DNA of 64,000 bases from NCBI GenBank assembly GCA_963774555.1, contig CAVZFL010000001.1:1550001-1614000 (forward strand), given 5' to 3'. Position numbers and translations under genes: made by a program. Shown one piece after another: positions 8,269-17,266 of this stretch. The notes under the pieces were generated by a model. It did not search any database, had not been told where the DNA came from, and was given only the letters and a program-made list of their open reading frames with translations. Source of the stretch: VRUE01 sp963774555. GTDB lineage: Bacteria > Actinomycetota > Thermoleophilia > Solirubrobacterales > 70-9. Position 1 is the stretch's first letter. Each line of letters begins with the position of its first letter.

Positions 8269-9266
8269 CGGCGCCGAGGTCTCCTTCCTCGGCACCGCAG
8301 AGCGAATCGAGGCCGAGCTGGTGCCGGCGGGGGGCTATGAGATCGACTTCGTCAAGGTGCGGGGGATCGACCGGCGCAACCCGCTGCGGGCCGCGCGCGC
8401 GATCGTCGAGGCGGCCGCGGCGGTCGATGCCGCCCGGCGGGCGCTGGTGCGGCGCCGGGCCGATGTCGTGCTCGGCGGCGGCGGCTACGTCGCCGGCCCG
8501 GCCGGCGTCGCCGCGGTGCTCAGCCGAACGCCCCTGGTCCTGACCGAGGCCGACAGCCACCTCGGGCTCGCCAACCGGCTGCTGGCCGGGCGGGCGCGGC
8601 GGGTCTGCCTTGCCTTCCCGATCGAGGGTCGCAGCGGCGAGCCCTACCTGCTCACCGGGCGGCCGGTGCCCGACGGCGGTGCTGCGCGGCGATCGCGAAG
8701 CCGCCCGGCGGCGCTTCCACATCGACTCCGACGCGCGCTGCCTGCTGGTGATGGGGGGTAGCCAGGGTGCCCGCTCGGTCAACCTGGCCGCGATCGAGGC
8801 ATTTGCCGAGGGGGAAGAGCGCGACTTCCACGTCATCCACCTGACCGGCCGCCGCGATTACGAAGAGCTGAAGCGCCGCCTGGCGATGGCCGCGCACCCC
8901 GATGACTACTCGCTGCTCCCCTACGAGCCCGACCTCGGCGACGTGCTCGCCGCCTGCGACCTCGTTCTCGCCCGCTCCGGCGGCTCGATCTTCGAGGTGA
9001 CGGCGGCCGCCCGCCCGGCGATCCTCGTCCCCTACCCGCACGCGACAGCCGGCCACCAGAGCACCAACGCGGCCTGGATGACGAAGGCCGGGGCGGCCGA
9101 GGCGATCGAGGACTCGGCCCTGAGCGCGGCGCTCCTCGCCGAGCGGGTCTCGGCCCTGCTGGGGGACGAGCGGCGCCTCGCGTCGATGTCGGAGGCCTCG
9201 GCTTCGCTGGCCCGCCCCGACGCCGCCCGCACGATCGCCGGCGAGGTCCTGGCGGCGGCGAGATGA
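8174..9266 (+). CDS. murG: UDP-GlcNAc:lipid I GlcNAc transferase MurG (one frame break)
   Basis: Peripheral membrane glycosyltransferase converting lipid I to lipid II. The likely GTG start at 8174 has AAAGGAG about 12 bases upstream. The N-terminal domain shows GGTAGHVVPAMAVADELR and GGGGYVAGPAGVAA; the C-terminal domain shows MGGSQGARSVN and LARSGGSIFEVTAA. The two halves are in different frames: the switch lies at about 8665-8685, after TGRPVP, and one extra base explains it. Gene order and intact motifs on both sides argue for a consensus error rather than a dead gene. The stop overlaps murB by four bases; murC, commonly found here, is absent. Confidence 0.92.
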
Positions 9267-10174
9267 GCATCGAGGCTCTGGTCCAGCGCGACTACCCGCT
9301 CGCCAGACTGACCACTGTGCGCACCGGCGGCAGCGCCGAGTGGTTCTCGCGGCCCGGTAGCGAGGCCGAGCTGCTGGAGCTGCTCACCTGGGCAGCGGGG
9401 GAGGACCTCGCCCTGGGGACGATCGGCTCGGGCTCCAACCTGCTCGTCGCCGACGAGGGCTTCCACGGTCTTGCGATCAAGCTCGACGGCGAGCTGGCGA
9501 CGATCGAGCGCGACGGCGAAAGGGTGGTCTGCGGCGGCGGCGCCCGCCTGCCCTCGGCCGCGGCGCGGACCGCCGGCTGGGGCCTGGCCGGCCTCGAGTT
9601 CGGGGTCAACATCCCCGGCACGGCGGGCGGCGCGGTGAGGATGAACGCCAACGCCTACGGCGGTCAGCTCGGCGAGGTGCTGGAGTGGGTCGACGTCTGC
9701 ACCGCCGCCGGCCGCGACCGCCGCCAGCCCGAGCAGCTCGGCTTCGCCTACCGCAGCTCCAATCTCGGTCGCGGCGAGGTGGTCTCGCGGGCCTCCTTCC
9801 GCCTGCACGCCGACGAGCCGGCGGCGATCAAGCAGCGGCTCGAGCAGATGCGGGGGAGGCGCCGCGAGGCACAGCCCTCGGGGATCAAGACCTTCGGCTC
9901 GACCTTCAAGAACCCCGACGACGCGGGGGCCGAGGGGCGCAGCGCCGGCCAGCTTCTGGAGGCGGCGGGCTGCCGCGGCCTACGCCACGGCAGCGCCCGC
10001 TTCTCGGAGAAGCACGCCAACTTCGTCGAGAACCTGGGCGGGGCCACCACGGCAGACGTGCTCGAGCTGATCGCCGAGGGCCGACGGCGCGTGCACGAGC
10101 GCTTCGGCGTCGCACTCGAGCCGGAGGTGCAGATCCTCGGCGAGGTCGTCTGGCCGGAGGGGTGGAAGCTGTGA
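9263..10174 (+). CDS. murB: UDP-N-acetylenolpyruvoylglucosamine reductase MurB
   Basis: FAD-dependent, NADPH-using cytoplasmic reductase that makes UDP-MurNAc. 303 residues. The FAD-binding part shows GSGSNLLVADEGF and GVNIPGTAGGAVRMNANAYG; the catalytic serine lies in FGSTFKNP, and HANFVENLGGAT closes the substrate domain. The ATG overlaps the murG stop and the stop overlaps the following GTG, so it is coupled within the dcw operon. Confidence 0.96.
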   Translation: MSIEALVQRDYPLARLTTVRTGGSAEWFSRPGSEAELLELLTWAAGEDLALGTIGSGSNLLVADEGFHGLAIKLDGELATIERDGERVVCGGGARLPSAAARTAGWGLAGLEFGVNIPGTAGGAVRMNANAYGGQLGEVLEWVDVCTAAGRDRRQPEQLGFAYRSSNLGRGEVVSRASFRLHADEPAAIKQRLEQMRGRRREAQPSGIKTFGSTFKNPDDAGAEGRSAGQLLEAAGCRGLRHGSARFSEKHANFVENLGGATTADVLELIAEGRRRVHERFGVALEPEVQILGEVVWPEGWKL

Positions 10175-10699
10175 GGCGCTGGCTGATCGCGGGCGCGTCC
10201 CTGCTCGCGATCGCGGTGGTCGCCTACCTCGTCTTGCTGCGCGGCTCCTCGGTCACCGCCCGCCTGGTCGCCAGCCGCCCGGTGGCCCTGATCGGCAGCG
10301 GCAGCGACGCCGTGACGGTCGCCGCCGACGGCTCGGTTCTGCTCTGGCTGCCGGCTCCAGAGGAAGGCAGCCTGCCCCGTCTGTCGCTCGAATCCCCGCC
10401 CGAATGGCGGCCGTGTGCAGGGGCCGGCGCTCGAACAGGTCCACGTCCTGGCCGCCGCGCCGGCGGGGCTGCGCCCTTACGTCGAAGGCAGCTACTACGG
10501 CGAAAGCGGCGTCGACGTCAACCTCACCAACGGGGTCGAACTGCGCTTCGGCAACGACACCCAGGCGGCGCGCAAGTGGAGGGCGGCGGCAGCGGTGCTT
10601 GCAAGCCCCTCGGTGACCGCACTCGATTATGTAGACCTGCACGCACCGAGCCACCCCGCGATACGTGGCTCTGGGCATACGCTTTCGCCACCGCCTTGA
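10171..10699 (+). CDS. ftsQ: FtsQ-like division protein, short and with one frame break
   Basis: Divisome membrane protein by position (murB-ftsQ-ftsZ) and by its C-terminal beta domain. The GTG at 10171 starts a single N-terminal anchor (IAGASLLAIAVVAYLVLL). A one-base insertion near 10405 moves the frame; corrected, the protein continues GGRVQGPALEQVHVLAAAP and ends near YVDLHAPSHPAI. The length is only about 175 residues: the anchor runs almost straight into RLVASRPVALI, which normally marks the end of the POTRA domain, so roughly 80 residues of POTRA seem to be missing. Either a real deletion or an assembly collapse could explain that. Confidence 0.7.
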
Positions 10700-10779
10700 A
10701 CCCTCGACCGCAGGGTTAGATCGGTAAAACCCTCAACCAGAACTTGAGGGAATCGCCGTGCAGGATGCCGCCCGAGCGT

Positions 10780-10808
10780 TTGACAGACCCCGCCCAATAC
10801 CCTACGTT
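10780..10808 (+). promoter_or_regulatory. Sigma-A type promoter for ftsZ
   Basis: TTGACA at 10780-10785, a 17-base spacer, then TACGTT at 10803-10808: a perfect -35 box and a fair -10 box, about 147 bases before the ftsZ ATG. The 255-base gap between ftsQ and ftsZ also holds a small hairpin (CCCTCAA/TTGAGGG near 10732-10750). The 5' leader is long, and I see no known riboswitch in it. ftsZ can therefore be transcribed independently of the upstream dcw genes. Confidence 0.65.
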
Positions 10809-10954
10809 GAGCGCAATTTCCGCGGTTACCGCGTACCCTTGAACCCTTAAGCATTGCTGTAGCTTCGGACGGAACGAAGGCTCAACTCAACACCCAGTCC
10901 TGGCGGACCGGGACATATCCAGTCTCAAAGGGCTGGGCTTGGAGAAATCGGGAG

Positions 10955-12034
10955 ATGGAATCCACATACCTCGCGGTGATCAAGGTGGTCGGCGCAGGCG
11001 GCGGTGGCACCAACGCCGTCAGTCGCATGGTCGACGCGGGCATCCGCGGCGTCGAGTTCGTCGCCGTCAACACGGATGCGCAGGCGCTGCAGGCTTGCGA
11101 CGCCGACATCAAGCTCTCGATCGGACAGGAGCTGACCCGCGGCCTCGGCGCCGGCGGCAACCCCGAGGTCGGGGCGGGCGCGGCGGCGGAGAGTCGCGAC
11201 GAGATCAAGGAGGCGCTGAAGGGCGCCGACATGGTCTTCGTCACCGCGGGCGAGGGTGGCGGCACCGGCACCGGCTCGGCGCCGGTGATCGCCGAGATCG
11301 CCAAGGAAGAGATCGGCGCGCTGACCGTGGGCGCCGTGACCAAGCCCTTTGAGTTCGAGGGCAAACGACGGATGCAGCAGGCGCTCGAGGGGATCGAGAA
11401 GCTGCGCAACAACGTCGACACCCTGATCATCGTTCCCAACGAGAAGCTGCTGCAGGCGGTCGAGCGGCGCACCAGCGTGCTGGAGGCGTTTCGCCAGGCC
11501 GACGACATCCTGCGCCAGGGCGTGCAGGGCATCACCGACCTGATCACGATCCCGGGCCTGATCAACCTCGACTTCGCCGACGTGCGCACGATCATGCGCG
11601 ACGCCGGCTCGGCCCTGATGGGCGTCGGCTCGGCCTCCGGCGAGGCGCGGGCGCTCGACGCCGCCAAGGCGGCGATCACCTCGCCCCTGATCGAGGAGTC
11701 GATCAAGGGCGCGACCGGGATGCTGCTCAACATCACCGGGCCCGAGGACCTCGGCCTCTTCGAGGTCAACGAGGCGGCCCAGCTGGTCCAGGCCGAGGCC
11801 GACGACAACGCCAACATCATCTTCGGCTCGGTCGTCGACCAGTCGATGCGCGACGAGGTGCGGGTGACGGTGATCGCTACTGGGTTCGAGGGGTTCGAGC
11901 TTTTGGCGCGGTCGCCGCAGAGGGTGCGGCGGCGTTATGAGAGCAAACCGCGGATCTCTGCTGAGGACACTGACATTCGCAAACTGCGGGTGTCGGATGA
12001 CGACATTGATGTGCCGGGGTTCCTCAAGGAATAG
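10955..12034 (+). CDS. ftsZ: Cell division GTPase FtsZ
   Basis: Tubulin-like GTPase forming the cytokinetic ring. 359 residues. The GTP-binding tubulin signature GGGTGTG lies near residues 100-106, the T7 catalytic loop near LINLDFADVRTI, and the extreme C-terminal peptide DDIDVPGFLKE is the conserved tail used for binding partners. GGAGATGG-like context precedes the ATG. The linker between the globular domain and tail is short (about 30 residues). Third positions change to G/T-ending in the last 170 bases, next to hairpin C. Confidence 0.98.
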   Translation: MESTYLAVIKVVGAGGGGTNAVSRMVDAGIRGVEFVAVNTDAQALQACDADIKLSIGQELTRGLGAGGNPEVGAGAAAESRDEIKEALKGADMVFVTAGEGGGTGTGSAPVIAEIAKEEIGALTVGAVTKPFEFEGKRRMQQALEGIEKLRNNVDTLIIVPNEKLLQAVERRTSVLEAFRQADDILRQGVQGITDLITIPGLINLDFADVRTIMRDAGSALMGVGSASGEARALDAAKAAITSPLIEESIKGATGMLLNITGPEDLGLFEVNEAAQLVQAEADDNANIIFGSVVDQSMRDEVRVTVIATGFEGFELLARSPQRVRRRYESKPRISAEDTDIRKLRVSDDDIDVPGFLKE

Positions 12035-12053
12035 GGCACGAGGGTGGGGGTGG

Positions 12054-12156
12054 GCGAGTCAGGCGCCCCTCCCGCGGAGGCCGTTGCGCAGCAGGTTGTC
12101 TGTCTCGAGTTGGGTGGTTTGGTTTTGAGCCTCCGCGGGAGGGGCGCCTGACTCGC
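12054..12156. repeat. Long perfect inverted repeat after ftsZ (hairpin C)
   Basis: Perfect 28-base arms at 12054-12081 and 12129-12156 with a 47-base loop, starting 19 bases after the ftsZ stop and ending 45 bases before gcvT. There is no T tract. Arms again contain a GGCGCCCCTCCC-like block, as in hairpins A and B, but the outer and inner bases differ while staying perfectly complementary. Confidence 0.9.
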
Positions 12157-12201
12157 CTGCAGCCCGGCACTGCGTGCTCAGGGAATAGCCTTGCGCGCCT
12201 G

Positions 12202-13272
12202 ATGTCTCTGCGGACGCCGCTATATGAACAGCACCTCGAGCTTGGCGCGAAGCTTGTGGACTTTGCGGGGTGGGAGATGCCTGTGCAGTACGAGGGGATT
12301 CGGGAGGAGCATTCGGCTGTGCGGACGCATGCCGGGATGTTCGATGTGTCGCATATGGGGGAGGTCGAGGTGGAGGGGCCGGGGGCGCTGGCGTTCTTGC
12401 AGCGGGTGCTCTCCAATGACGTTGGCGCGATCGCGCTTGGCGGGGCTCAGTACTCGTGCCTCTGCGATGAGGAGGGCGGGGTGCTTGACGACCTCTTTGC
12501 CTACCGGCTCGGCGGCGATCGCTATCTGATCGTCACCAACTCGGCCAACCACGAGGCGGACCTCGCCTGGCTCGGGCGCTGGAGCCGCGACTTCGAGGTC
12601 ACCGTGCGCGACGTCGCCGATCGCTACGCGATGCTCGCCGTGCAGGGGCCGCACGCCCGCGCCATCCTCAGCCGCGCGCTTGGCATCGATCTGCCGCCTC
12701 GGATGCGGGTCTCGGCGGCGCGGATCGGCGCTCGGCCGGCGCTGGTCTGCGGCACGGGCTACACCGGCGAGGACGGGGTCGAGCTGCTGCTCGACCCCGA
12801 GGTGGCGCCGCCGATCTGGGCCGAGCTGCTCGACGCGGGCGTCGTCCCCTGCGGACTCGGTGCCCGCGACACGCTGCGGCTCGAGGTCTGCTTCCACCTG
12901 CACGGCAACGACCTCACCCCCGAGCGCAACCCGATCGAGGCCGGGCTCGGCTGGTGCTGCGCCGAGGAGACGGGGTTCGTCGGTGCGGAGGCCGTCGCCC
13001 GCGCCCGGCGCGAGGGGACGGCGGAGAAGCTGGCGCCGTTCGAGATCGAGGGCGCCGGCATCCCGCGGCAGGGCAACCCGGTGCTCGCCGGCGGCGAGCC
13101 CGCCGGCGAGGTCACCTCCGGCACCTTCTCGCCCTCGCTGGAACGTGGCATCGGCATGGCCTACGTCCGCGCCGATCTCGCCGAGCCGGGAACCGAGGTC
13201 GAGATCGACGTGCGCGGCAAGCATCGCCCGGCCCGGGTAGCTTCCAAGCCCCTCTACCGGAAAGCGAGATGA
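12202..13272 (+). CDS. gcvT: Glycine cleavage system T protein (aminomethyltransferase)
   Basis: Cytoplasmic tetrahydrofolate-dependent aminomethyltransferase that releases ammonia from the lipoyl-bound intermediate and makes 5,10-methylene-THF. 356 residues, usual length. Recognisable segments include VDFAGWEMPVQY near the N-terminus, TGYTGEDGVELL mid-protein and GLGARDTLRLE, all conserved in GcvT. First gene of a compact gcvT-gcvH-gcvPA-gcvPB operon. No Shine-Dalgarno is obvious before the ATG, and no glycine riboswitch is seen: the gap to ftsZ is mostly hairpin C. Confidence 0.96.
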   Translation: MSLRTPLYEQHLELGAKLVDFAGWEMPVQYEGIREEHSAVRTHAGMFDVSHMGEVEVEGPGALAFLQRVLSNDVGAIALGGAQYSCLCDEEGGVLDDLFAYRLGGDRYLIVTNSANHEADLAWLGRWSRDFEVTVRDVADRYAMLAVQGPHARAILSRALGIDLPPRMRVSAARIGARPALVCGTGYTGEDGVELLLDPEVAPPIWAELLDAGVVPCGLGARDTLRLEVCFHLHGNDLTPERNPIEAGLGWCCAEETGFVGAEAVARARREGTAEKLAPFEIEGAGIPRQGNPVLAGGEPAGEVTSGTFSPSLERGIGMAYVRADLAEPGTEVEIDVRGKHRPARVASKPLYRKAR

Positions 13273-13275
13273 GCC

Positions 13276-13671
13276 TTGTCCGACGCGCACTACCCCGACG
13301 ATTTGCTCTACCACGACCAGCACGACTGGGCGCGGCTCGACGGTGACGAGCACGCCGTCTTCGGGATCACCTGGTACGCGCAGGACAGCCTCGGCGAGGT
13401 CGTCTTCTACGACCCGCCCGAGGTCGGCGCGACGGTCGACAAAGACGCCTCCTACGCCGAGGTCGAGTCGGTCAAGGCGGTCTCCGACGTGATCGCGCCG
13501 ATGTCGGGGGAGATCGTCGAGGTCAACGACTCGCTGGCCGATTCGCCGGAGAAGGTCAACGAGGACCCCTACGGCGATGGCTGGCTGGTCAAGGTCAGGC
13601 TGACCCATCCCGAGGAGCGCGGCGCCCTGCTCGACGGCGCCGAATACCGCAAGCTGCTGGAAAACGGCTGA
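13276..13671 (+). CDS. gcvH: Glycine cleavage system H protein
   Basis: Lipoyl carrier protein that shuttles the aminomethyl group between the P, T and L proteins. 131 residues from a TTG start at 13276, three bases after gcvT. The lipoylation lysine is K67 in EVESVKAVSD, and HDWARLDGDEHAVFGIT is the usual N-terminal part. No better start codon exists in this frame. Confidence 0.96.
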   Translation: MSDAHYPDDLLYHDQHDWARLDGDEHAVFGITWYAQDSLGEVVFYDPPEVGATVDKDASYAEVESVKAVSDVIAPMSGEIVEVNDSLADSPEKVNEDPYGDGWLVKVRLTHPEERGALLDGAEYRKLLENG

Positions 13672-13707
13672 CGCGGACCGGCCCCTCGCTTCCGTAGCCT
13701 TCCCCGG

Positions 13708-15117
13708 GTGACCCGCTACACCTCCGCCACCGACGCCGACCGGGCCGAGATGCTGGCCGCGATCGGCGTCGACTCGACCGACGAGCTCTTCGAGCAGGTG
13801 CCCGAGCCGCTGCGGCTCGGCCGTCCCCTGGCTCTGCCGGAGGGAATGAGCGAGGCGGAGGTCTTCGAGCGGCTGGCCGCGCTGGCGGCTCGCAACGCCG
13901 ATGCCGAGGAGCAGGTCTGCTTCCTCGGTGCGGGCATGTACGACCACTACGTGCCGGCGATCGTCGACGCGATCACCCAGCGCTCGGAGTTCCTCACCCC
14001 CTACACCCCCTACCAGCCGGAGATCTCCCAGGGTGGCCTGCAGGCGATGTTCGAGTTCCAGACCGCGATGTCGGAGCTGACCGGGTTGCCCATCTCCAAT
14101 GCGGGGCTCTACGAGGGCCCGTCCTCGGTCGCCTCGGCCGGCTACCTGGCGATGGCGGCGACCAAGCGCAAGCGCTTCGTCGTCTCCCGCGGCCTGCACC
14201 CGCACAGCCGCGAGACGCTGGAGACCTACGCGGTCGGCTACGGGGCGGAGGTGGTCGAGGTCGGGCTCCTCGACGGCGAGACCGACGCCGAGGCGCTGGC
14301 CGCCGCGGTCGACGGCGAGACCGCCGCCGTCTTCCTGCAGAGCCCCAACTTCCTCGGCGCGGTCGAGCGGGTCGAGGCGTTGGGGTCCGCCGCCAAGGAG
14401 CACGGCGCGCTGCTGGTCGTCGCCTGCGATCCGATGACGCTTGGCGTGCTCAAGCCGCCCGGCGATTGCGGTGCCGATATCGCCCTCGGCGAGGGCCAGC
14501 CGCTCGGCAACCGGCTCGACTTCGGCGGACCCTCCTTCGGTTTCTTCTGCGCGACCGAGGAGCAGATCCGCCGCATGCCGGGACGGATCGCCGGCGAAAC
14601 AGACGACGTCGACGGCCGCCGCGGCTTCGTCCTCGCCCTGCAGACGCGCGAGCAGCACATCCGCCGCGAGAAGGCGACCCACAACATCTGCACCGCCCAG
14701 GCCCTGAACGCGCTGGCCGCGATGGTGCATCTGGCCTGGCTCGGCAAGGAGGGCTTCCGCGAGCTGGGCGAGCTGCTGGTCCGGCGCACGGCATACGCGC
14801 GCGAGCGCCTCGCGGCGGTCGAAGGGGTCGAGCTGCTGCACGAGGCGCCGGTCGCCCGCGAGTTCGCCGTCCGCCTCGCCGCCCCAGTCGACCGCGTGCT
14901 CGAGCGCTGTGCCGAGCGCGGCATCGCCGCCGGCTACCCGCTCGGCCGCGAGTACCCCGAGTACGAGGACGGCCTGCTCGTCGCGATCACCGAGCGCCGC
15001 ACCAAGGCCCAGATCGACGACCTCGCCGAGGCGCTTGGCGCCGCGGTCGCTGCCGAGGCTGGCGACTTCTTGCCGGATAGCGGCAATAAGTCGCCAATCG
15101 CTGGGGAGGTGGGGTGA
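13708..15117 (+). CDS. gcvPA: Glycine decarboxylase P protein, subunit 1
   Basis: N-terminal half of the split glycine dehydrogenase (P protein), which lacks the PLP lysine and pairs with GcvPB. 469 residues. The start FTPYTPYQPEISQG-type region (residues about 90-110) and TREQHIRREKATHNICTAQ near the C-terminal third are diagnostic. GTG start at 13708. The stop overlaps the gcvPB start by four bases. A split P protein is typical of Firmicutes, Thermotogae, archaea and some deep actinobacteria. Confidence 0.95.
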   Translation: MTRYTSATDADRAEMLAAIGVDSTDELFEQVPEPLRLGRPLALPEGMSEAEVFERLAALAARNADAEEQVCFLGAGMYDHYVPAIVDAITQRSEFLTPYTPYQPEISQGGLQAMFEFQTAMSELTGLPISNAGLYEGPSSVASAGYLAMAATKRKRFVVSRGLHPHSRETLETYAVGYGAEVVEVGLLDGETDAEALAAAVDGETAAVFLQSPNFLGAVERVEALGSAAKEHGALLVVACDPMTLGVLKPPGDCGADIALGEGQPLGNRLDFGGPSFGFFCATEEQIRRMPGRIAGETDDVDGRRGFVLALQTREQHIRREKATHNICTAQALNALAAMVHLAWLGKEGFRELGELLVRRTAYARERLAAVEGVELLHEAPVAREFAVRLAAPVDRVLERCAERGIAAGYPLGREYPEYEDGLLVAITERRTKAQIDDLAEALGAAVAAEAGDFLPDSGNKSPIAGEVG

Positions 15118-16643
15118 TGGCAGCGACTGAGACGCCGATGCAGCGCGAACGGGCCGAGACGATCTATGAGAAGTCGAAGGCGGGACGGCGCGCGGCGGTG
15201 CTTCCGGATGCCGAAGTGCCCGAGCGGCCGCTTGAGGAGCTGATCCCGCCGGACCTCCTGCGCTCCGAGCTGCCGCGCCTGCCCGAGATCGCCGAGCCGG
15301 AGATCGTCCGCCACTACAACAAGCTCTCGCGCCGCAACTTCGACCTCGACAGCGGCTTCTACCCGCTCGGCTCCTGCACGATGAAGCACAACCCGCGCTT
15401 GAATGAGCGGGTGGCGGCGTTGCCCGGCCACGCCCGCCTGCACCCGGCCCAGGACCCGAGGCGGGCCCAGGGGGCGCTTGAGCTGATGTGGCTGCTGCAG
15501 GAGAGCCTCGGCGAGATCTGCGGCCTGCCCCACGTCAGCCTGCAGCCCTCCGCCGGCTCCCACGGCGAGCTCGCCGGCCTGCTGCTGACCCGCGCTTACC
15601 ACGCCGACCGCGGCGAAGAGCGGACCAAGGTGCTGGCGCCCGACACCTCGCACGGCACCAACCCGGCCTCGGTGACGATGGCCGGCTACGAGGCGGTCAA
15701 GGTCGCGACCAACGAGCGCGGCGGGGTCGAGATGGACGACCTGCGGGCGAAGATCGACGCCGACCCCGACCAGATCGCCTGCCTGATGCTGACCAACCCC
15801 AACACGCTCGGCCTCTTCGACGAGAACATCGCCGAGATCGCGTCTCTGATCCACGCCGCGGGAGGGACGCTCTACTACGACGGCGCCAACCTCAACGCTG
15901 TGATGGGCCACTCGCGGCCCGGCGATATGGGCTTCGACATCGTCCACGTCAACCTGCACAAGTCCTTCAGCCAGCCGCACGGGGGAGGCGGCCCGGGCGC
16001 CGGCCCGATCGCGGTCTCCGAGCGGATCGAGCCCTTCCTGCCGCGGCCGCAGGTGGTCCGCCGCGAGGGCGACAACGGCGGCGGCCCGAGCTTCGACCTC
16101 GATCTCGACCGCCCCAAATCGATCGGCCGCCTACGCGGCTTCCAGGGCAACTTTGGCGTCTTCGTCCGCTCCTACGCCTACATCCTCAGCCTCGGCGCCG
16201 ACGGCCTCGCCGAGGCCTCGGAGACGGCAGTGCTGAATGCCAACTACCTCAAGGCCCGCCTCGCAGAGAGCCGCGCCGGCCAGCGCCTGCCGGTCGCATT
16301 CGAGCGCCACTGCATGCACGAGTTCGTCCTCTCCGGCAAGCCGATGAAGAGGGAGCTGGGCCTCGCCACCCTCGACCTTGCCAAGCGCCTGCTCGACTTC
16401 GGCTTCCACCCCCCGACCGTCTACTTCCCCCTCCTGGTCGAGGAGGCGCTGATGATCGAGCCGACCGAGACCGAGACCAAGGAGAGCCTCGACGCTTTCG
16501 CCGACGCAATCGAGCAGATCCTCGCCGAGGCGGAGGAGGACCCGGAGGTCGCTAAGAACGCGCCCTACACGACGCCCGTCCGCCGCCTCGATGAGGTCAA
16601 GGCGACCCGCAGGCCGGTGGTGCGGCAGGTGCTGCAGCAATGA
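15114..16643 (+). CDS. gcvPB: Glycine decarboxylase P protein, subunit 2 (PLP-binding)
   Basis: PLP-carrying half of glycine dehydrogenase, decarboxylating glycine and passing the remainder to GcvH lipoate. 509 residues. The PLP lysine is about K283 in NLHKSFSQPHGGGGPG. Upstream conserved segments include GFYPLGSCTMKHNP and DTSHGTNPASVTMAGY. Coupled to gcvPA at its start and overlapping the next acetyltransferase gene by four bases at its end. The L protein (dihydrolipoamide dehydrogenase) is not in the window. Confidence 0.96.
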   Translation: MMAATETPMQRERAETIYEKSKAGRRAAVLPDAEVPERPLEELIPPDLLRSELPRLPEIAEPEIVRHYNKLSRRNFDLDSGFYPLGSCTMKHNPRLNERVAALPGHARLHPAQDPRRAQGALELMWLLQESLGEICGLPHVSLQPSAGSHGELAGLLLTRAYHADRGEERTKVLAPDTSHGTNPASVTMAGYEAVKVATNERGGVEMDDLRAKIDADPDQIACLMLTNPNTLGLFDENIAEIASLIHAAGGTLYYDGANLNAVMGHSRPGDMGFDIVHVNLHKSFSQPHGGGGPGAGPIAVSERIEPFLPRPQVVRREGDNGGGPSFDLDLDRPKSIGRLRGFQGNFGVFVRSYAYILSLGADGLAEASETAVLNANYLKARLAESRAGQRLPVAFERHCMHEFVLSGKPMKRELGLATLDLAKRLLDFGFHPPTVYFPLLVEEALMIEPTETETKESLDAFADAIEQILAEAEEDPEVAKNAPYTTPVRRLDEVKATRRPVVRQVLQQ

Positions 16644-17251
16644 CCGGGCGGCCGCCGTCGGTGGACGCCCGGCTGGCGAGTGCCGCCGACGTCCCGGCTG
16701 CGGTCGAGACGCTGGCCCGCGCCTTCCACGCCGACCCCGTCTGGTCGTGGGCCTTCCCGGACCGAGAGTCGCGGCTCGAGCAGCATCGGGCCGTCTGGGG
16801 GTTGGTCGCCGAGTCGGCGGTCTCCTACGAATCGGCCTGGCTCACCGGGGATTGCGCCGCGGTGGCGCTCTGGATACCGCCGGGACGGCCGGAGCTTCTG
16901 CCGGAGGACGAGGCTCGGTTGCCGTCGATGCTCGCCGAGCTGCTCGGGGACGGCGCGGCGCGCGTGCTGGACACGTTCGAGCGCTTCGATGCCGCCCACC
17001 CCGAGGCCGAGCCCCACTACTACCTCAGCCTGCTCGGCACCCACCCCGATCACCGCGGACAGGGTCTGGGAATGGGTCTGCTCGCGGACGGCCTGGCGCG
17101 GTTCGACGCCGAGGGAAAGCCGGCCTTTCTCGAGTCGTCCAATCCCGTCAACACGCCGCGCTACGCGCGGTTGGGATTCACCGTTTGCGGCGAGTTCGAT
17201 CTCGCCAACGGCGGTCCCAGCGTCACCCAGATGTGGCGCGATCCAGCCTGA
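16640..17251 (+). CDS. GNAT-family N-acetyltransferase
   Basis: 203-residue single-domain acetyltransferase. The acetyl-CoA site is visible as HPDHRGQGLGMGLL near residues 135-150, followed by NTPRYARLGFTVCGEF, the usual beta6-beta7 end. The N-terminal part (ETLARAFHADPVWSWAFPD) resembles puromycin-N-acetyltransferase-like GNATs. Its ATG overlaps the gcvPB stop by four bases, so it may be co-transcribed, but nothing ties it functionally to glycine cleavage. The substrate cannot be told from sequence. Confidence 0.85.
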   Translation: MTGRPPSVDARLASAADVPAAVETLARAFHADPVWSWAFPDRESRLEQHRAVWGLVAESAVSYESAWLTGDCAAVALWIPPGRPELLPEDEARLPSMLAELLGDGAARVLDTFERFDAAHPEAEPHYYLSLLGTHPDHRGQGLGMGLLADGLARFDAEGKPAFLESSNPVNTPRYARLGFTVCGEFDLANGGPSVTQMWRDPA

Positions 17252-17266
17252 GCACAGGCCATCCGC

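Noticed and set aside
12157..12201. Possible glycine riboswitch before gcvT
   Set aside because: The gap is filled by hairpin C and only 45 bases remain; no conserved aptamer bases are seen.
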